Assembly (NCBI RefSeq): GCF_002285435.1
Contig: NZ_NSBT01000011.1
Coordinates: forward strand, 1-64,000
Direction of reading: 5' to 3'
Length of the DNA: 64,000 bases
Source: Actibacterium ureilyticum
GTDB taxonomy: Bacteria > Pseudomonadota > Alphaproteobacteria > Rhodobacterales > Rhodobacteraceae
Within the stretch, counting starts at the first letter, position 1, and each line of letters opens with the position of its first letter. Shown here piece by piece: positions 54,198 to 63,179 of this stretch. The position numbers and the translations under genes are program-made. Under the pieces are notes generated by a model. That model was not told where the DNA came from. It searched no databases and saw nothing but the letters and a program-made list of their open reading frames with translations.

Positions 54198-54262
54198 GAG
54201 GTTTCTCCCGACCTTTGGGGACCGATTGCCCCAGGGTTTCGTTCAAGCTGAAAAGCGATCGC

Positions 54263-54493
54263 TTAGTTCGCGATAACTTCCCAGCGCTTGGTTTTCGAGA
54301 TCGGCGCGCATTCCTGGATGCGGACTTTGTCGCCTACCTTGAATTGGTTCTGCGGATCGTGGGCCCGGTATTTCTTGGACTTACGAACCGTCTTGTGCAG
54401 CAGCGGGTGCTTGAAGCGGCGCTCGACAGAAACGGTAGCGGTCTGTTCGTTCTGGTCGCTGGTCACGGTGCCTTGCAGGATACGTTTGGGCAT
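54263..54493 (-). CDS. rpsQ: 30S ribosomal protein S17
   Basis: A 76-residue S17: [20 protein letters not shown] and [20 protein letters not shown]. It starts 3 bases after rpmC. Normal length. Confidence 0.97.
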   Translation of the reverse strand: MPKRILQGTVTSDQNEQTATVSVERRFKHPLLHKTVRKSKKYRAHDPQNQFKVGDKVRIQECAPISKTKRWEVIAN

Positions 54494-54496
54494 CGT

Positions 54497-54703
54497 TTAC
54501 GCCTCCGAAGCCGCTGCGGCGGCTTTTTCATTCAGAATGGTCTTAACGCGTGCGACGTCACGACGGACGCTGCGCATGCGCGCGGTGTTTTCCATGGCGC
54601 CGGTGGCCTGCTGGAAACGCAGGTTAAACGCCTCTTTCTTCAGGCTGGCCAGCTCATCGCGCAGCTGGTCCGGCGTCTTGTCACGCAGTTCCTGAGCGTT
54701 CAT
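54497..54703 (-). CDS. rpmC: 50S ribosomal protein L29
   Basis: A 68-residue L29 starting [20 protein letters not shown], with [20 protein letters not shown]. It normally follows rplP directly; here a toxin-antitoxin pair and an oxygenase gene lie in between (1.6 kb). The ATG at 54703 is set by the conserved N-terminus. Confidence 0.96.
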   Translation of the reverse strand: MNAQELRDKTPDQLRDELASLKKEAFNLRFQQATGAMENTARMRSVRRDVARVKTILNEKAAAAASEA

Positions 54704-54884
54704 TGCTCTTCTTCCTTTTTCACAACACCAGCAGGCCCCCGTTTGCGGGTCACCCGTGACCTGGTGGATGAATGACAAACACACGAATCCCGGTCACCCG
54801 GGTCGCGAGATGCCGCTCTATAAGGGAGGGATCGGGGGGTGGCAAGGGAAAGTTAGAGAAATCGCGCCCATCGGCTCTGCTCAA

Positions 54885-55241
54885 TCACTTGTCTCGCACC
54901 AATCGCTGCTTGAACCAAAGCGAAAGATCTTCAAATTCCAGATCATGGGCGGCGACCGCGACAACCAGATCGTCTATCGGCTCGTCATCTTCAATATCCA
55001 GGATATAGCCACTCCTGTCGATCAGGATCTCAACAAGAAGCCAAGCTGTACGCTTGTTTGCATCGATGAAACCATGGTTGCCGACCATGCTCTCCAACAA
55101 CGCCGCAGCCTTGCGATGGATGGGGCGATGGTAGCCCGAATATGGTCGTCCGAGTGCAGATTCAATCAAATCGAGACTGCTGATCCCGGGACGACCACCA
55201 TAGATCAAAGCCTCGTCATGCGCGTCGATGGCATCGGCCAA
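54885..55241 (-). CDS. doc: Death-on-curing (Doc) family toxin
   Basis: A 118-residue Fic-fold protein of the Doc type. The active-site motif is HGFIDANKRTAW with H56, D60, N62, K63 and R64; in Doc the changed Fic loop makes it a kinase that phosphorylates elongation factor EF-Tu. The initiator appears to be TTG at 55241 with AGGG upstream, 19 bases after the putative antitoxin stop. It lies among ribosomal-protein genes on the same strand. A tuf gene, encoding the known target of P1 Doc, is 8 kb away in the same locus. Confidence 0.87.
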   Translation of the reverse strand: MADAIDAHDEALIYGGRPGISSLDLIESALGRPYSGYHRPIHRKAAALLESMVGNHGFIDANKRTAWLLVEILIDRSGYILDIEDDEPIDDLVVAVAAHDLEFEDLSLWFKQRLVRDK

Positions 55242-55260
55242 AGTAACCCTGTAGTGCGCT

Positions 55261-55443
55261 TTACCGATCGGCCAGACGCTTCAAAGCGTCTTTGCGCTTT
55301 TCTGAAGCCCTTTTCAAAACGGTCACGGATGACGCCGAGGATTTCTTCGTACCTGTCTTGGAAGTGACCGCAATGAACCGACCGGTACGCGGATCCCTTG
55401 CAACCCAACCGCCCTTTACATCGCTTTTTGTCAACGCGCTCAT
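55261..55443 (-). CDS. Putative Doc-associated antitoxin
   Basis: A 60-residue protein, MSALTKSDVKGGWVARDPRT..., rich in K, S and T. It does not resemble the PhD antitoxin of P1, but genes of this kind commonly precede doc in alphaproteobacteria. GAGG lies upstream of the ATG at 55443. It starts the two-gene unit and has its own promoter (55468-55496). Assignment as antitoxin is from position only. Confidence 0.65.
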   Translation of the reverse strand: MSALTKSDVKGGWVARDPRTGRFIAVTSKTGTKKSSASSVTVLKRASEKRKDALKRLADR

Positions 55444-55467
55444 GCCAAAACCTCGAAGCTCAGAAAG

Positions 55468-55496
55468 AATATGGTCAAGCGCTTGAACCTTGGCAA
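55468..55496 (-). promoter_or_regulatory. Sigma-70 promoter of the toxin-antitoxin pair
   Basis: On the minus strand TTGCCA (55496-55491), 17 bases, CATATT (55473-55468), 24 bases before the antitoxin ATG. It suggests expression independent of the ribosomal operon. Confidence 0.45.
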
Positions 55497-55596
55497 GTGC
55501 TGGGGCGAACGCTGCCAATCCTCACCAACATCGACGCTTCGACCGTTCGGCCCTCAATCCCTCCACCGGAGCGATTGCCGCATAGCGGATCGGACC

Positions 55597-56214
55597 TTAC
55601 CCCCAGGCGTAGTTGAAACTCACGCTGATCCGCTCATCCTCGGCCATGTTCAGCGGGACTTCATGGCGCAGCCAGCTTTCCCACAGCAGGACATCCCCCA
55701 CCTTGGGCGTGGCATAAACGAAGCTGCGCAGCTCGTCCCGGGCGCCTTTGCGGCGTGGCGGGGCGGCCATCATCATTGGCAGGCGGGGATCTTCCAGCTT
55801 CAGCGCGCTGGCGCCGTCGGGCATGGCCACATAGGTGGTGCCCGAGATCACGGAATGCGGGTGGATGTGGCTGGCATGAGTCCCGCCAGGGGGCAGAATG
55901 TTGATCCAGATATCCTCCAGCCGCAGGTCCTTGTCGCCCAGATCGAACTCCAGATCCTCGGCGAAGGCTGCCACATGCTTGTCGATACAGGCGACCAGGT
56001 CTTGAAAGATCGGAAACCGCCACGGCAGATCGGTGAGCGAGGCGTAAGAGGTATAGCCGGGATAGCCGTTCTCGTCGCACCATTCCTGACCGGCCTCGTC
56101 ATCCTCGGCGATGGACCAGCACGAGGCTTCCAGTTCGGCGGCGTCGATCTGCCCGTGTTCGGACAGGGCGGCGCGGTACAGGCGGGTGGCGAAAAGCGAT
56201 TGGATCTGGGTCAT
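55597..56214 (-). CDS. 2OG-Fe(II) oxygenase-like protein (TIGR02466 type)
   Basis: A 205-residue protein. The HxHPHS segment (HIHPHSVISGTTYV, His118 and His120), an acidic residue in KLEDPRLP, the distal His184 in WLRHEVP and Arg195 in DERISVSFNY form the pattern of Fe(II)/2-oxoglutarate oxygenases of the TIGR02466 family. The substrate is unknown. It lies directly downstream of rplP on the same strand, behind a terminator. GGAAGGGG precedes the ATG at 56214. Confidence 0.8.
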   Translation of the reverse strand: MTQIQSLFATRLYRAALSEHGQIDAAELEASCWSIAEDDEAGQEWCDENGYPGYTSYASLTDLPWRFPIFQDLVACIDKHVAAFAEDLEFDLGDKDLRLEDIWINILPPGGTHASHIHPHSVISGTTYVAMPDGASALKLEDPRLPMMMAAPPRRKGARDELRSFVYATPKVGDVLLWESWLRHEVPLNMAEDERISVSFNYAWG

Positions 56215-56240
56215 GGCCCCTTCCATGACGCGATCCGCGG

Positions 56241-56277
56241 CAAAAGAAAACCCCCGCCGATTTCGCGGCAGGGGTTT
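56241..56277 (-). terminator. Intrinsic terminator after rplP
   Basis: On the minus strand AAACCCCTGCCG, loop of six, CGGCGGGGGTTT, then TTCTTTT: a 12-bp stem with one mismatch (56248-56259 with 56266-56277) and a T-rich tail. It separates rplP from the oxygenase gene. Confidence 0.85.
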
Positions 56278-56289
56278 CCGATTTCGTAG

Positions 56290-56308
56290 GGTGGGGTTTC
56301 ACCCCACC
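56290..56308. repeat. GGTGGGG/CCCCACC hairpin after rplP
   Basis: GGTGGGGT (56290-56297) pairs with ACCCCACC (56301-56308), 3-base loop, next to the rplP stop. It resembles short palindromic intergenic repeats found in Rhodobacterales. Confidence 0.45.
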
Positions 56309-56310
56309 GC

Positions 56311-56724
56311 TTACCAATCCTCGCGGACCACGGTGCGGGTTTTCACCGGCAGCTTCATCGCCGCCAGGCGCAGGGCCTCGCGGGCGACGTTTTCGCTGAC
56401 GCCGTCGATTTCGAACATCACGCGGCCGGGTTTGACCTTGCATGCCCAGTAATCGACCGAACCTTTACCTTTACCCATCCGAACCTCGGTGGGTTTCGAG
56501 GTGACCGGCGTGTCGGGGAAGATCCGGATCCAGACCCGACCCTGACGCTTCATGTGGCGCGTCATGGCCCGGCGGGCGGCTTCGATCTGACGCGCGGTGA
56601 CACGCTCGGGCGTGGTCGCCTTCAGGCCGAACGAGCCGAAGTTCAGCTCGGAGCCGCCCTTCGCTTCGCCCTTGATGCGGCCTTTGTGCATCTTGCGGAA
56701 TTTCGTGCGCTTCGGTTGCAGCAT
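56311..56724 (-). CDS. rplP: 50S ribosomal protein L16
   Basis: A 137-residue L16: [40 protein letters not shown] and [19 protein letters not shown]. It lines the A site, and its arginine in the RMGKGKG region is hydroxylated by YcfD in E. coli. It lies 12 bases after rpsC and ends at a terminator, separated from rpmC by accessory genes. Confidence 0.97.
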   Translation of the reverse strand: MLQPKRTKFRKMHKGRIKGEAKGGSELNFGSFGLKATTPERVTARQIEAARRAMTRHMKRQGRVWIRIFPDTPVTSKPTEVRMGKGKGSVDYWACKVKPGRVMFEIDGVSENVAREALRLAAMKLPVKTRTVVREDW

Positions 56725-56736
56725 CTTGTCTACTCC

Positions 56737-57450
56737 TTACCGGTCGCGGCGCTGCGGACGGCCGCCCGGTGCGCCACCTTCCTGGAGCTCCTGCTGGCGA
56801 CGATCGCGGGCACTGGGATCGTGCTCCATGATCTCGCCTTTGAAGATCCAGACCTTGATGCCGATGATGCCATAGGGGGTCGTTGCTTCGACATTGGCAA
56901 AATCGATATCGGCGCGCAGGGTGTGCAGCGGCACACGGCCTTCGCGATACCATTCGGTCCGCGCGATCTCGGCACCGCCCAGACGGCCTGCGACGTTCAC
57001 CCGGATACCCTGGGCGCCCATGCGCATGGCGTTCTGCACGGCCCGCTTCATCGCACGGCGGAAGCTGACCCGGCGTTCCAGCTGCTGGGCGATGCTTTCG
57101 CCAACCAGCTGTGCGTCCAGTTCGGGCTTGCGCACTTCGACGATGTTCAGGTGCAGTTCGCTGTCGGTCATCGCCGCCAGCTTCTTGCGCAGGGTTTCGA
57201 TATCGGCGCCTTTCTTGCCGATGATCACACCCGGACGCGCGGTGTGGACCGTAACGCGGCACTTCTTGTGCGGACGTTCGATGATCACACGGGCCACGCC
57301 GGCCTGCTTGCACTCTTTCTCGATGAATTCGCGGATCTTGATGTCTTCCAGCAGAAGATCACCGTAATCCTTGGTATCGGCATACCAGCGGCTGTCCCAG
57401 GTGCGGTTGACCTGAAGGCGCATGCCAATCGGATTGACCTTATGACCCAT
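56737..57450 (-). CDS. rpsC: 30S ribosomal protein S3
   Basis: A 237-residue S3 with the KH domain ([20 protein letters not shown]) and a C-terminal domain ([15 protein letters not shown]), ending in a basic Q- and R-rich tail. It forms the mRNA entry helicase site with S4 and S5. Its ATG shares one base with the rplV stop (TAATG). Confidence 0.97.
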   Translation of the reverse strand: MGHKVNPIGMRLQVNRTWDSRWYADTKDYGDLLLEDIKIREFIEKECKQAGVARVIIERPHKKCRVTVHTARPGVIIGKKGADIETLRKKLAAMTDSELHLNIVEVRKPELDAQLVGESIAQQLERRVSFRRAMKRAVQNAMRMGAQGIRVNVAGRLGGAEIARTEWYREGRVPLHTLRADIDFANVEATTPYGIIGIKVWIFKGEIMEHDPSARDRRQQELQEGGAPGGRPQRRDR

Positions 57451-57830
57451 TAGGCTTGCTCCTCAACTTGACGCACCTTGATGGTGAGTTCCGAAAACGG
57501 CTTGATGATCTTGCCGAACCGGCCACGGGCACGCGGGCGACCGCGCTTCATGGTCAGGTTCTTGCCGACATAGGCTTCGGCCACGATCAGCTCGTCCACA
57601 TCCAGGTTGTGGTTGTTTTCGGCGTTCGCAATCGCGGACTGAAGGCATTTCTTCACGTCCTCGGCGATCCGCTTCTTGCTGAAGGTCAGATCGGCCAGCG
57701 CCTTGTCGACCTTCTTGCCACGGATCATCTGCGCGACCAGGTTCAGCTTCTGGGGCGAAGTGCGAAGCATGCGGGTTTTCGCCATGGCTTCGTTCTCGGC
57801 CACGCGGCGGGGATTCTTTTCCTTACCCAT
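57450..57830 (-). CDS. rplV: 50S ribosomal protein L22
   Basis: A 126-residue L22: [40 protein letters not shown] and [14 protein letters not shown], the loop lining the exit tunnel. It lies 3 bases after rpsS. A second ATG at codon 16 (MAKTRM) may be the true start. Confidence 0.96.
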   Translation of the reverse strand: MGKEKNPRRVAENEAMAKTRMLRTSPQKLNLVAQMIRGKKVDKALADLTFSKKRIAEDVKKCLQSAIANAENNHNLDVDELIVAEAYVGKNLTMKRGRPRARGRFGKIIKPFSELTIKVRQVEEQA

Positions 57831-57833
57831 GGC

Positions 57834-58112
57834 TTATTTCCTCTTCGCTTTCTTGTCCGCCGCGTGACCGTAATAGGTGCGCGTCGGGGCGTATTCGCCG
57901 AACTTCTGGCCGATCATCTCTTCCGAGACGTTGACCGGAATGTGCTTCTGGCCGTTATAGACGCCAAACGTCAGGCCCACGAACTGGGGCAGGATCGTCG
58001 AGCGGCGCGACCAGATTTTGATAACTTCGTTACGGCCCGTTTCCCGGCTCTTCTCAGCTTTCTTGAGAACATAGGAATCGACAAAGGGGCCTTTCCAAAC
58101 AGAACGTGCCAT
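57834..58112 (-). CDS. rpsS: 30S ribosomal protein S19
   Basis: A 92-residue S19: [20 protein letters not shown] and [20 protein letters not shown]. It lies 3 bases after rplB and is of normal length. Confidence 0.98.
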   Translation of the reverse strand: MARSVWKGPFVDSYVLKKAEKSRETGRNEVIKIWSRRSTILPQFVGLTFGVYNGQKHIPVNVSEEMIGQKFGEYAPTRTYYGHAADKKAKRK

Positions 58113-58115
58113 GTG

Positions 58116-58958
58116 TTACCGGCCCTTCTTCTTGGCGTGACGCGAGCGGATGATCAGCTTCTGCGACGCCTTGTTGGTGTTGCGGGTGCGCTTGCCCTTG
58201 GTCGGCTTGCCCCACGGGGTCACCGGGTGACGACCACCCGAGGTGCGGCCCTCACCACCACCATGCGGGTGGTCGATCGGGTTCATGACCACACCACGCA
58301 CGCTGGGGCGTTTGCCCAGGTGACGGTTGCGGCCCGCTTTGCCAAGGTTCTGGTTGGAGTTGTCGGGGTTCGACACGGCACCCACGGTGGCCATGCATTC
58401 CTGACGCACCATCCGCAGTTCGCCCGAGGACAGGCGGATCTGAGCGTAGCCACCGTCACGGCCGACGAACTGGGCATATGTGCCCGCGGCGCGTGCGATC
58501 TGGCCGCCCTTGCCGGGCTTCAGCTCGATATTGTGGATGATGGTACCGATCGGCAGACCGGTGAAGGGCATTGCGTTGCCCGGTTTCACGTCGGCCTTGG
58601 CCGATGCGACGACCTTGTCGCCGACGCCCAGACGCTGCGGAGCCAGGATATAGGCCTGCTCGCCATCGTCATATTTGACCAGCGCGATGAATGCTGTCCG
58701 GTTCGGGTCATATTCGATCCGTTCCACAGTGGCTGCGACGTCAAACTTGTTCCGTTTGAAATCGACCACGCGGTACAGACGTTTCGCCCCACCGCCGCGG
58801 CGGCGCATCGTGATCCGTCCGGTGTTGTTCCGGCCGCCCTTCTTGGTCAAACCCTCGGTGAGGGCCTTGACGGGGCGTCCTTTCCAAAGCTCCGAACGGT
58901 CGATCAGCACCAGCCCGCGCTGGCCCGGCGTCGTCGGTTTGTACGACTTGAGTGCCAT
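58116..58958 (-). CDS. rplB: 50S ribosomal protein L2
   Basis: A 280-residue L2 with the peptidyl-transferase-region motif [20 protein letters not shown] and the N-terminal OB-fold part. It begins this segment of the S10 cluster, because rplW is 2 kb away and separated by two plus-strand genes. A leader with hairpins precedes it. Confidence 0.98.
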   Translation of the reverse strand: MALKSYKPTTPGQRGLVLIDRSELWKGRPVKALTEGLTKKGGRNNTGRITMRRRGGGAKRLYRVVDFKRNKFDVAATVERIEYDPNRTAFIALVKYDDGEQAYILAPQRLGVGDKVVASAKADVKPGNAMPFTGLPIGTIIHNIELKPGKGGQIARAAGTYAQFVGRDGGYAQIRLSSGELRMVRQECMATVGAVSNPDNSNQNLGKAGRNRHLGKRPSVRGVVMNPIDHPHGGGEGRTSGGRHPVTPWGKPTKGKRTRNTNKASQKLIIRSRHAKKKGR

Positions 58959-59291
58959 GCTTGCTCTCTTCCGTTTAGCTGTACGGGTCGTTTCCGACCC
59001 TATGTGTGAAGGGCCCCGAAGGTCCCTGAGTTCAAAATCAAGTGGCCCCGGAACGAATCCGGGGCCGCAAGATTGGGGGGATGTAACAGGGTTGGGGGTG
59101 GGTGTCTATAGCCGGGCGCCAAAACTTCGCCCGCTGCCAAAACCGCACGGAATGCGCCAATTTCGGCACGCATCCCGCCCCGACACTCCGGCGCACAAAC
59201 ACATCCATATGTCCAGATTGACCGATTTGCCAGCAAATGCGCCACTTACGCGCCCGCAAAACGGGCGAAAACAACAGGGAGGGACCAGAAA
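58959..59291. other. Divergent region between rplB and the DUF1097-GFA gene
   Basis: These 333 bases hold no gene. On the rplB side are two perfect hairpins: GGGTCG/CGACCC at 58985-59000 and GGCCCCGG/CCGGGGCC at 59044-59066, with a weaker GGGCC/GGTCCC structure between. They would lie in a 5' leader of the rplB transcript and may be regulatory. Promoters must lie in the remaining 200 bases, but I could not assign one with confidence. Confidence 0.55.
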
Positions 59292-60227
59292 ATGGATCTC
59301 ATTGTGGCATTGGCCATCGTCATCGGTGTGATGGGTGGTCTGGCAACATGGGGGGCGGTCGCATTGGCCAGCCCCTATGTGCTGATCTGGGCGATCTTCA
59401 TTGCCTGGGCGAGTTTTTTCCATTGTGGCGGCAAGGTTGCGGGGATGAAAGCCTCGATCGCCGCGAATATCTGGGGGGCCATCATGGCCGTTGTCGCGCT
59501 GATCGCGCTGACGGCGATGGGCGTCTCGGCTGTGACTGCGGGCATCTGCGTGGCGGTCACGGTGCTGATCATGATCCTGGGCGCCAAGGTCGGGTTTCTG
59601 TCGGCGATCCCGGCACAGGTCTATGGCTATGCGGCGACGGCGGGACTGTTCCTGCTGGGCGGAGCGGCCTATGGCGAAGGCGCCGGCGGCATCATCCAGG
59701 TGGGCGTGGCGATTGCCGTGTCGATGATCCTGGGCAACGTGTTCGGCTATATTTCGGAACAGATCGTCGGCTCGCTGGTGGGCATGGGCAAGGCCAAATA
59801 CCATGGCGGCTGCGCGCATGTGACCGTGTCGTCGAATGCCGAGCCGATCGACAATCACGAATGTCACTGCAATGTCTGCAAGAATGTCACCGGTCAGCTG
59901 ACGACCCATGTGGCGTTCTTCAAATATGGCGATCTGCAATGTTCGAACGAGGCGAACCTCAACCGCGTCCCGTTCAACGCCGACAATCCCGATGGCCCGC
60001 TGGAGCTGTGCCTGTGCAAGGATTGCGGCGCGCCGATCATGCTGGATGACAAGCAAAAGCGGATCCGTGTCGCGGTGCCGAATGTGATGGGCTATGACGA
60101 CGCGGCCTTTCCGGCGGCCACCTATCACGCGTTCTACGAAGCGTCGAAAGGCTACAAGAAGCCGGATGACGGCCGCCCGGTCTATGACGGGTTGCGGCCC
60201 GAATTCAGCTGGCCCCAAGGCGCCTGA
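59292..60227 (+). CDS. DUF1097 membrane domain fused to a GFA-like zinc domain
   Basis: A 311-residue fusion. Residues 1 to about 155 contain about six hydrophobic segments and match DUF1097 (ASPYVLIWAIFIAWASFFHC, ANIWGAIMAVVALIAL). Residues about 172-290 carry a zinc-binding pattern like GFA (glutathione-dependent formaldehyde-activating-like) proteins: HGGCAH, CHCNVCKNVTG and CLCKDCGAP. Function is unknown. It lies on the strand opposite to the ribosomal genes and ends at its own terminator. Confidence 0.75.
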   Translation: MDLIVALAIVIGVMGGLATWGAVALASPYVLIWAIFIAWASFFHCGGKVAGMKASIAANIWGAIMAVVALIALTAMGVSAVTAGICVAVTVLIMILGAKVGFLSAIPAQVYGYAATAGLFLLGGAAYGEGAGGIIQVGVAIAVSMILGNVFGYISEQIVGSLVGMGKAKYHGGCAHVTVSSNAEPIDNHECHCNVCKNVTGQLTTHVAFFKYGDLQCSNEANLNRVPFNADNPDGPLELCLCKDCGAPIMLDDKQKRIRVAVPNVMGYDDAAFPAATYHAFYEASKGYKKPDDGRPVYDGLRPEFSWPQGA

Positions 60228-60255
60228 CCAAGGGCGCATTTCGCCGGTAACAACG

Positions 60256-60287
60256 AAAAAGGCCCCTGCGTTTGCCGGGGCCTTTTT
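60256..60287 (+). terminator. Intrinsic terminator after the DUF1097-GFA gene
   Basis: AAAAAGGCCCC (60256-60266), loop of ten, GGGGCCTTTTT (60277-60287), 28 bases after the stop. Confidence 0.92.
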
Positions 60288-60370
60288 CCGCGCACCGGGG
60301 CGCGCAAAACGTGGCGCTTCGGCACCGGGTCGACAAAATTCCCTGTTGTTTCCGGCACAGGGCGCCCTTC

Positions 60371-60967
60371 ATGGTACACGCAACGCAGCTGATCCATCGT
60401 CCGGGAAATGCCATGGCCCTGTATAATCGCATCGTATACATGAAGGAGGCCGAGCGCCTGTTGAACGGCATCGATCCGCACAACAAGGATTGCGGCGAAA
60501 TCTCTGGCAACCTGGGCCGCAAATTCAAGTTCAAGAGCTTCCAGCGCTTCGACTTCCCGGAATACGATGTCTGCGCCGACCCGTTCGTCGATGACGCGGG
60601 CCAGCCGCACAGCTTCGATGTCATCATCGCCGATCAGGTCTGGGAACATCTCGACCGGCCCTATCGCGCGACCCAAAACGTCCTGTCGATGCTGCGCGAC
60701 GGCGGATATTTCTATGTCTGCGTGCCCTTCTATGTCCGCTATCACGCCTATCCGGTCGATTGCAGCCGGTGGACCGCGCGCGGGCTGAAGAACCTGTTGA
60801 TCGAGGCAGGCTTCGACGAGGAAAAGATCCAGGCCGACCAATGGGGCAACCTGACCTGCGCGCGCAAGGAATGCGGCTATCGCTTTGCCCGGTTCGATCC
60901 CGCGACCGACACGCTGGAAAACGACCCGAAATTCCCGATCATCGCCTGGGCCCTGGGCCAGAAGTAG
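60371..60967 (+). CDS. Class I SAM-dependent methyltransferase-like protein
   Basis: A 198-residue protein. The centre has the fold of a class I methyltransferase: SFDVIIADQVWEHLDRP (motif II-like, with the HLDRP typical of methyltransf_11 relatives) and MLRDGGYFYVCVPF (motif III). The usual glycine-rich motif I is not clear, so SAM binding is uncertain. ATG at 60371 (MVHATQLIHRPGN) is chosen; 60413 is possible. It is on the plus strand between rplB and rplW, and is followed by a terminator facing both ways. Confidence 0.7.
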   Translation: MVHATQLIHRPGNAMALYNRIVYMKEAERLLNGIDPHNKDCGEISGNLGRKFKFKSFQRFDFPEYDVCADPFVDDAGQPHSFDVIIADQVWEHLDRPYRATQNVLSMLRDGGYFYVCVPFYVRYHAYPVDCSRWTARGLKNLLIEAGFDEEKIQADQWGNLTCARKECGYRFARFDPATDTLENDPKFPIIAWALGQK

Positions 60968-60970
60968 CCC

Positions 60971-61005
60971 AAAAGCAAAAAGCCCCGACATATGCCGGGG
61001 CCTTT
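60971..61005. terminator. Terminator between methyltransferase and rplW
   Basis: AAAGCCCCG and CGGGGCCTTT (60979-61005) form a stem with one bulge around ACATATGC. On the minus strand it is followed by TTTTTGCTTTT, so it ends the tuf-to-rplW transcript; it may also end the methyltransferase transcript. Confidence 0.8.
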
Positions 61006-61025
61006 AAAGATCTTGTCCGTCCGGC

Positions 61026-61322
61026 TTACAGGCCGGTGGTCACGTCGATCGTGTTGCCCTCTTCCAGGGTGACATAGGCCTTTTTCACGTCTTTCCGCTT
61101 GCCCAGCTGGCCGCGGAAACGCTTGACCTTGCCCTTGGTGACGGTGGTGTTGACCGCCTTCACCTTGACCCCGAACAGCGCCTCGACCGCTTCCTTGATC
61201 TGCGGCTTGTTGGCGTCGATCGCCACTTCGAAGACAACCGCGCCGTTTTCGGACGCCATGGTGGCCTTTTCGGTGATGATCGGCTTGCGGATCACGTCGT
61301 AATGTTCTGCCTTCGCGCTCAT
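61026..61322 (-). CDS. rplW: 50S ribosomal protein L23
   Basis: A 98-residue L23: [20 protein letters not shown] and [20 protein letters not shown]. It sits at the tunnel exit and binds SRP and trigger factor. The ATG overlaps the rplD stop (ATGA). A terminator follows it, so it closes the first part of the S10 cluster. Confidence 0.97.
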   Translation of the reverse strand: MSAKAEHYDVIRKPIITEKATMASENGAVVFEVAIDANKPQIKEAVEALFGVKVKAVNTTVTKGKVKRFRGQLGKRKDVKKAYVTLEEGNTIDVTTGL

Positions 61323-61936
61323 TTCAGTCGAGCCTCCAAAGCTTCGACACCCGCCTTCGTGAGCACCAGGGTGTCACGCTTCAGGATGTCATAAACATTT
61401 GCGCCCATGCTCGGCAGTACATCCAAGCCCTGGATGTTGGCCGCGGCCTTGGCGAAACCTGCGTTGACCTCGGCCCCGTCGATGACAAGTGCGCGCTTCC
61501 AGCCCAGGTTTTTCACCTGTTTGGCCAGGGCGGCGGTCTTGCCTTCGGATTCGGCGGCTTCGATCACGACCAGCTCACCCGCCTTGGCCTTGGCCGACAG
61601 CGCGTGACGCAGACCCAGCTTGCGGAATTTCTTCGGCAGGTCATGGGCGTGGCTGCGGGGCGTCGGCCCCTTGTAGATGCCACCTTTGCGGAAGATCGGC
61701 GCGTTGCGGTCACCGTGGCGTGCGCCGCCGGTGCCCTTCTGGCGATAGATCTTCTTGGTCGAATAGCTGGTTTCCGAGCGGGTCTTGACCTTGTGCGTGC
61801 CGGCCTGCGCCTTGTTGCGCTGCCAGCGGACCACACGGTGCAGGATGTCGGCGCGGGGCTCCAGACCGAAGAGATCTTCGGACAGGTCCACCGAACCGGC
61901 CTTACCGCCGTCCAGTTTGATCACGTCGAGTTTCAT
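61319..61936 (-). CDS. rplD: 50S ribosomal protein L4
   Basis: A 205-residue L4 with the tunnel loop [20 protein letters not shown] and [20 protein letters not shown]. In E. coli L4 represses the S10 operon; no matching leader was identified here. It begins one base after the rplC stop. The upstream frame is not conserved. Confidence 0.97.
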   Translation of the reverse strand: MKLDVIKLDGGKAGSVDLSEDLFGLEPRADILHRVVRWQRNKAQAGTHKVKTRSETSYSTKKIYRQKGTGGARHGDRNAPIFRKGGIYKGPTPRSHAHDLPKKFRKLGLRHALSAKAKAGELVVIEAAESEGKTAALAKQVKNLGWKRALVIDGAEVNAGFAKAAANIQGLDVLPSMGANVYDILKRDTLVLTKAGVEALEARLK

Positions 61937-61937
61937 C

Positions 61938-62774
61938 TCACTCGCCTTCCTTCTTCTCGGCTTCGATCTGCGCCTCTGCTTCACTCAGCGCTGCAGCTTC
62001 TGCTGCAGCCTGTTCCGCGGCGGCGGCCTCTGCTGCTGCGGCTTCCTCGGCAGCGGCCTGTGCGGCAGCTTCCTCGGCGGCTTTGGCGGCAGCTTCGGCA
62101 TCAGATTTCAGCGCAGCCGGCAGGATCGCGTTTTCCGGGAACGGCTTCTTGACCGCATCCTTGACGGTGACCCAACCACCTTTCGAACCCGGCACGGCGC
62201 CCTTGACCATGATCAGGCCACGGTCGGCGTCGGTCTTGACGACCTGCAGGTTCTGGGTGGTGACACGGGCAGCGCCCATGTGACCGGCCATCTTCTTGCC
62301 CTTGAACACGCGGCCCGGGTCCTGACACTGACCGGTCGAACCGTGCGAACGGTGGCTGATCGACACACCGTGCGAGGCGCGCAGACCACCGAAGTTGTGG
62401 CGTTTCATGGCACCGGCAAAGCCCTTACCGACCGAGGTGCCGCTGACGTCCACGAACTGACCTTCGAAATAGTGGTCGGCGGTGATTTCCTCGCCCACAT
62501 TGATCAGGTTCTCGGGCGCCACGCGGAATTCGGCCAGCTTGCGCTTGGGCGCGACATTCGCCTTGGCGAAATGACCGCGCATCGGGGCCGATGTGCGTTT
62601 TGCCTTGGCCGAACCCGCACCCAGCTGAACCGCGGTGTAACCGTCGGTTTCAGAGGTGCGCTGCGCGACCACTTGCAGGTTGTCCAGTTGAAGAACGGTC
62701 ACAGGGATCTGCTTGCCGTCTTCCATGAACAGGCGGGTCATCCCCACCTTCTTTGCGATTACTCCAGAGCGCAT
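61938..62774 (-). CDS. rplC: 50S ribosomal protein L3 with long C-terminal extension
   Basis: A 278-residue L3. The first 205 residues carry the standard fold: [20 protein letters not shown] and the [13 protein letters not shown] and [20 protein letters not shown] regions near the peptidyl-transferase centre. The last 65-70 residues are an Ala/Glu-rich low-complexity tail, predicted helical, absent from E. coli L3 (209 residues). Similar tails occur in some alphaproteobacteria. It lies 14 bases after rpsJ. Confidence 0.96.
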   Translation of the reverse strand: MRSGVIAKKVGMTRLFMEDGKQIPVTVLQLDNLQVVAQRTSETDGYTAVQLGAGSAKAKRTSAPMRGHFAKANVAPKRKLAEFRVAPENLINVGEEITADHYFEGQFVDVSGTSVGKGFAGAMKRHNFGGLRASHGVSISHRSHGSTGQCQDPGRVFKGKKMAGHMGAARVTTQNLQVVKTDADRGLIMVKGAVPGSKGGWVTVKDAVKKPFPENAILPAALKSDAEAAAKAAEEAAAQAAAEEAAAAEAAAAEQAAAEAAALSEAEAQIEAEKKEGE

Positions 62775-62788
62775 CTGCGATACCCTCC

Positions 62789-63097
62789 TTAAACCGAGAT
62801 CTGGACGTCCACGCCGGCCGCCAGGTCGAGCTTCATCAGCGCGTCCACGGTCTGCGGGGTGGGGTCAACGATGTCGAGAAGCCGCTTGTGCGTGCGGATT
62901 TCCCATTGGTCACGACTTTTCTTGTCCACGTGGGGACCACGCAGAACCGTGAATTTCTCGATCTTGTTCGGCAGCGGAATCGGGCCCCGCACCTGCGCAC
63001 CCGTGCGCTTGGCGGTGTTGACGATTTCCTGCGTGCTGGCATCCAGAACGCGGTAATCGAAGGCCTTCAGCCGGATGCGAATGTTTTGCGACTGCAT
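62789..63097 (-). CDS. rpsJ: 30S ribosomal protein S10
   Basis: A 102-residue S10 (NusE): [20 protein letters not shown], and [20 protein letters not shown]. It is in the head of the small subunit and also joins the antitermination complex. It starts 82 bases after tuf. Confidence 0.98.
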   Translation of the reverse strand: MQSQNIRIRLKAFDYRVLDASTQEIVNTAKRTGAQVRGPIPLPNKIEKFTVLRGPHVDKKSRDQWEIRTHKRLLDIVDPTPQTVDALMKLDLAAGVDVQISV

Positions 63098-63179
63098 TGT
63101 CGGTGCCTTTCGCGGCTTGAGGTTGATAGGTGGACCGCCGGCTCATTCCGGCGACCCACGTCGAACCCTTTTGGGGCTG

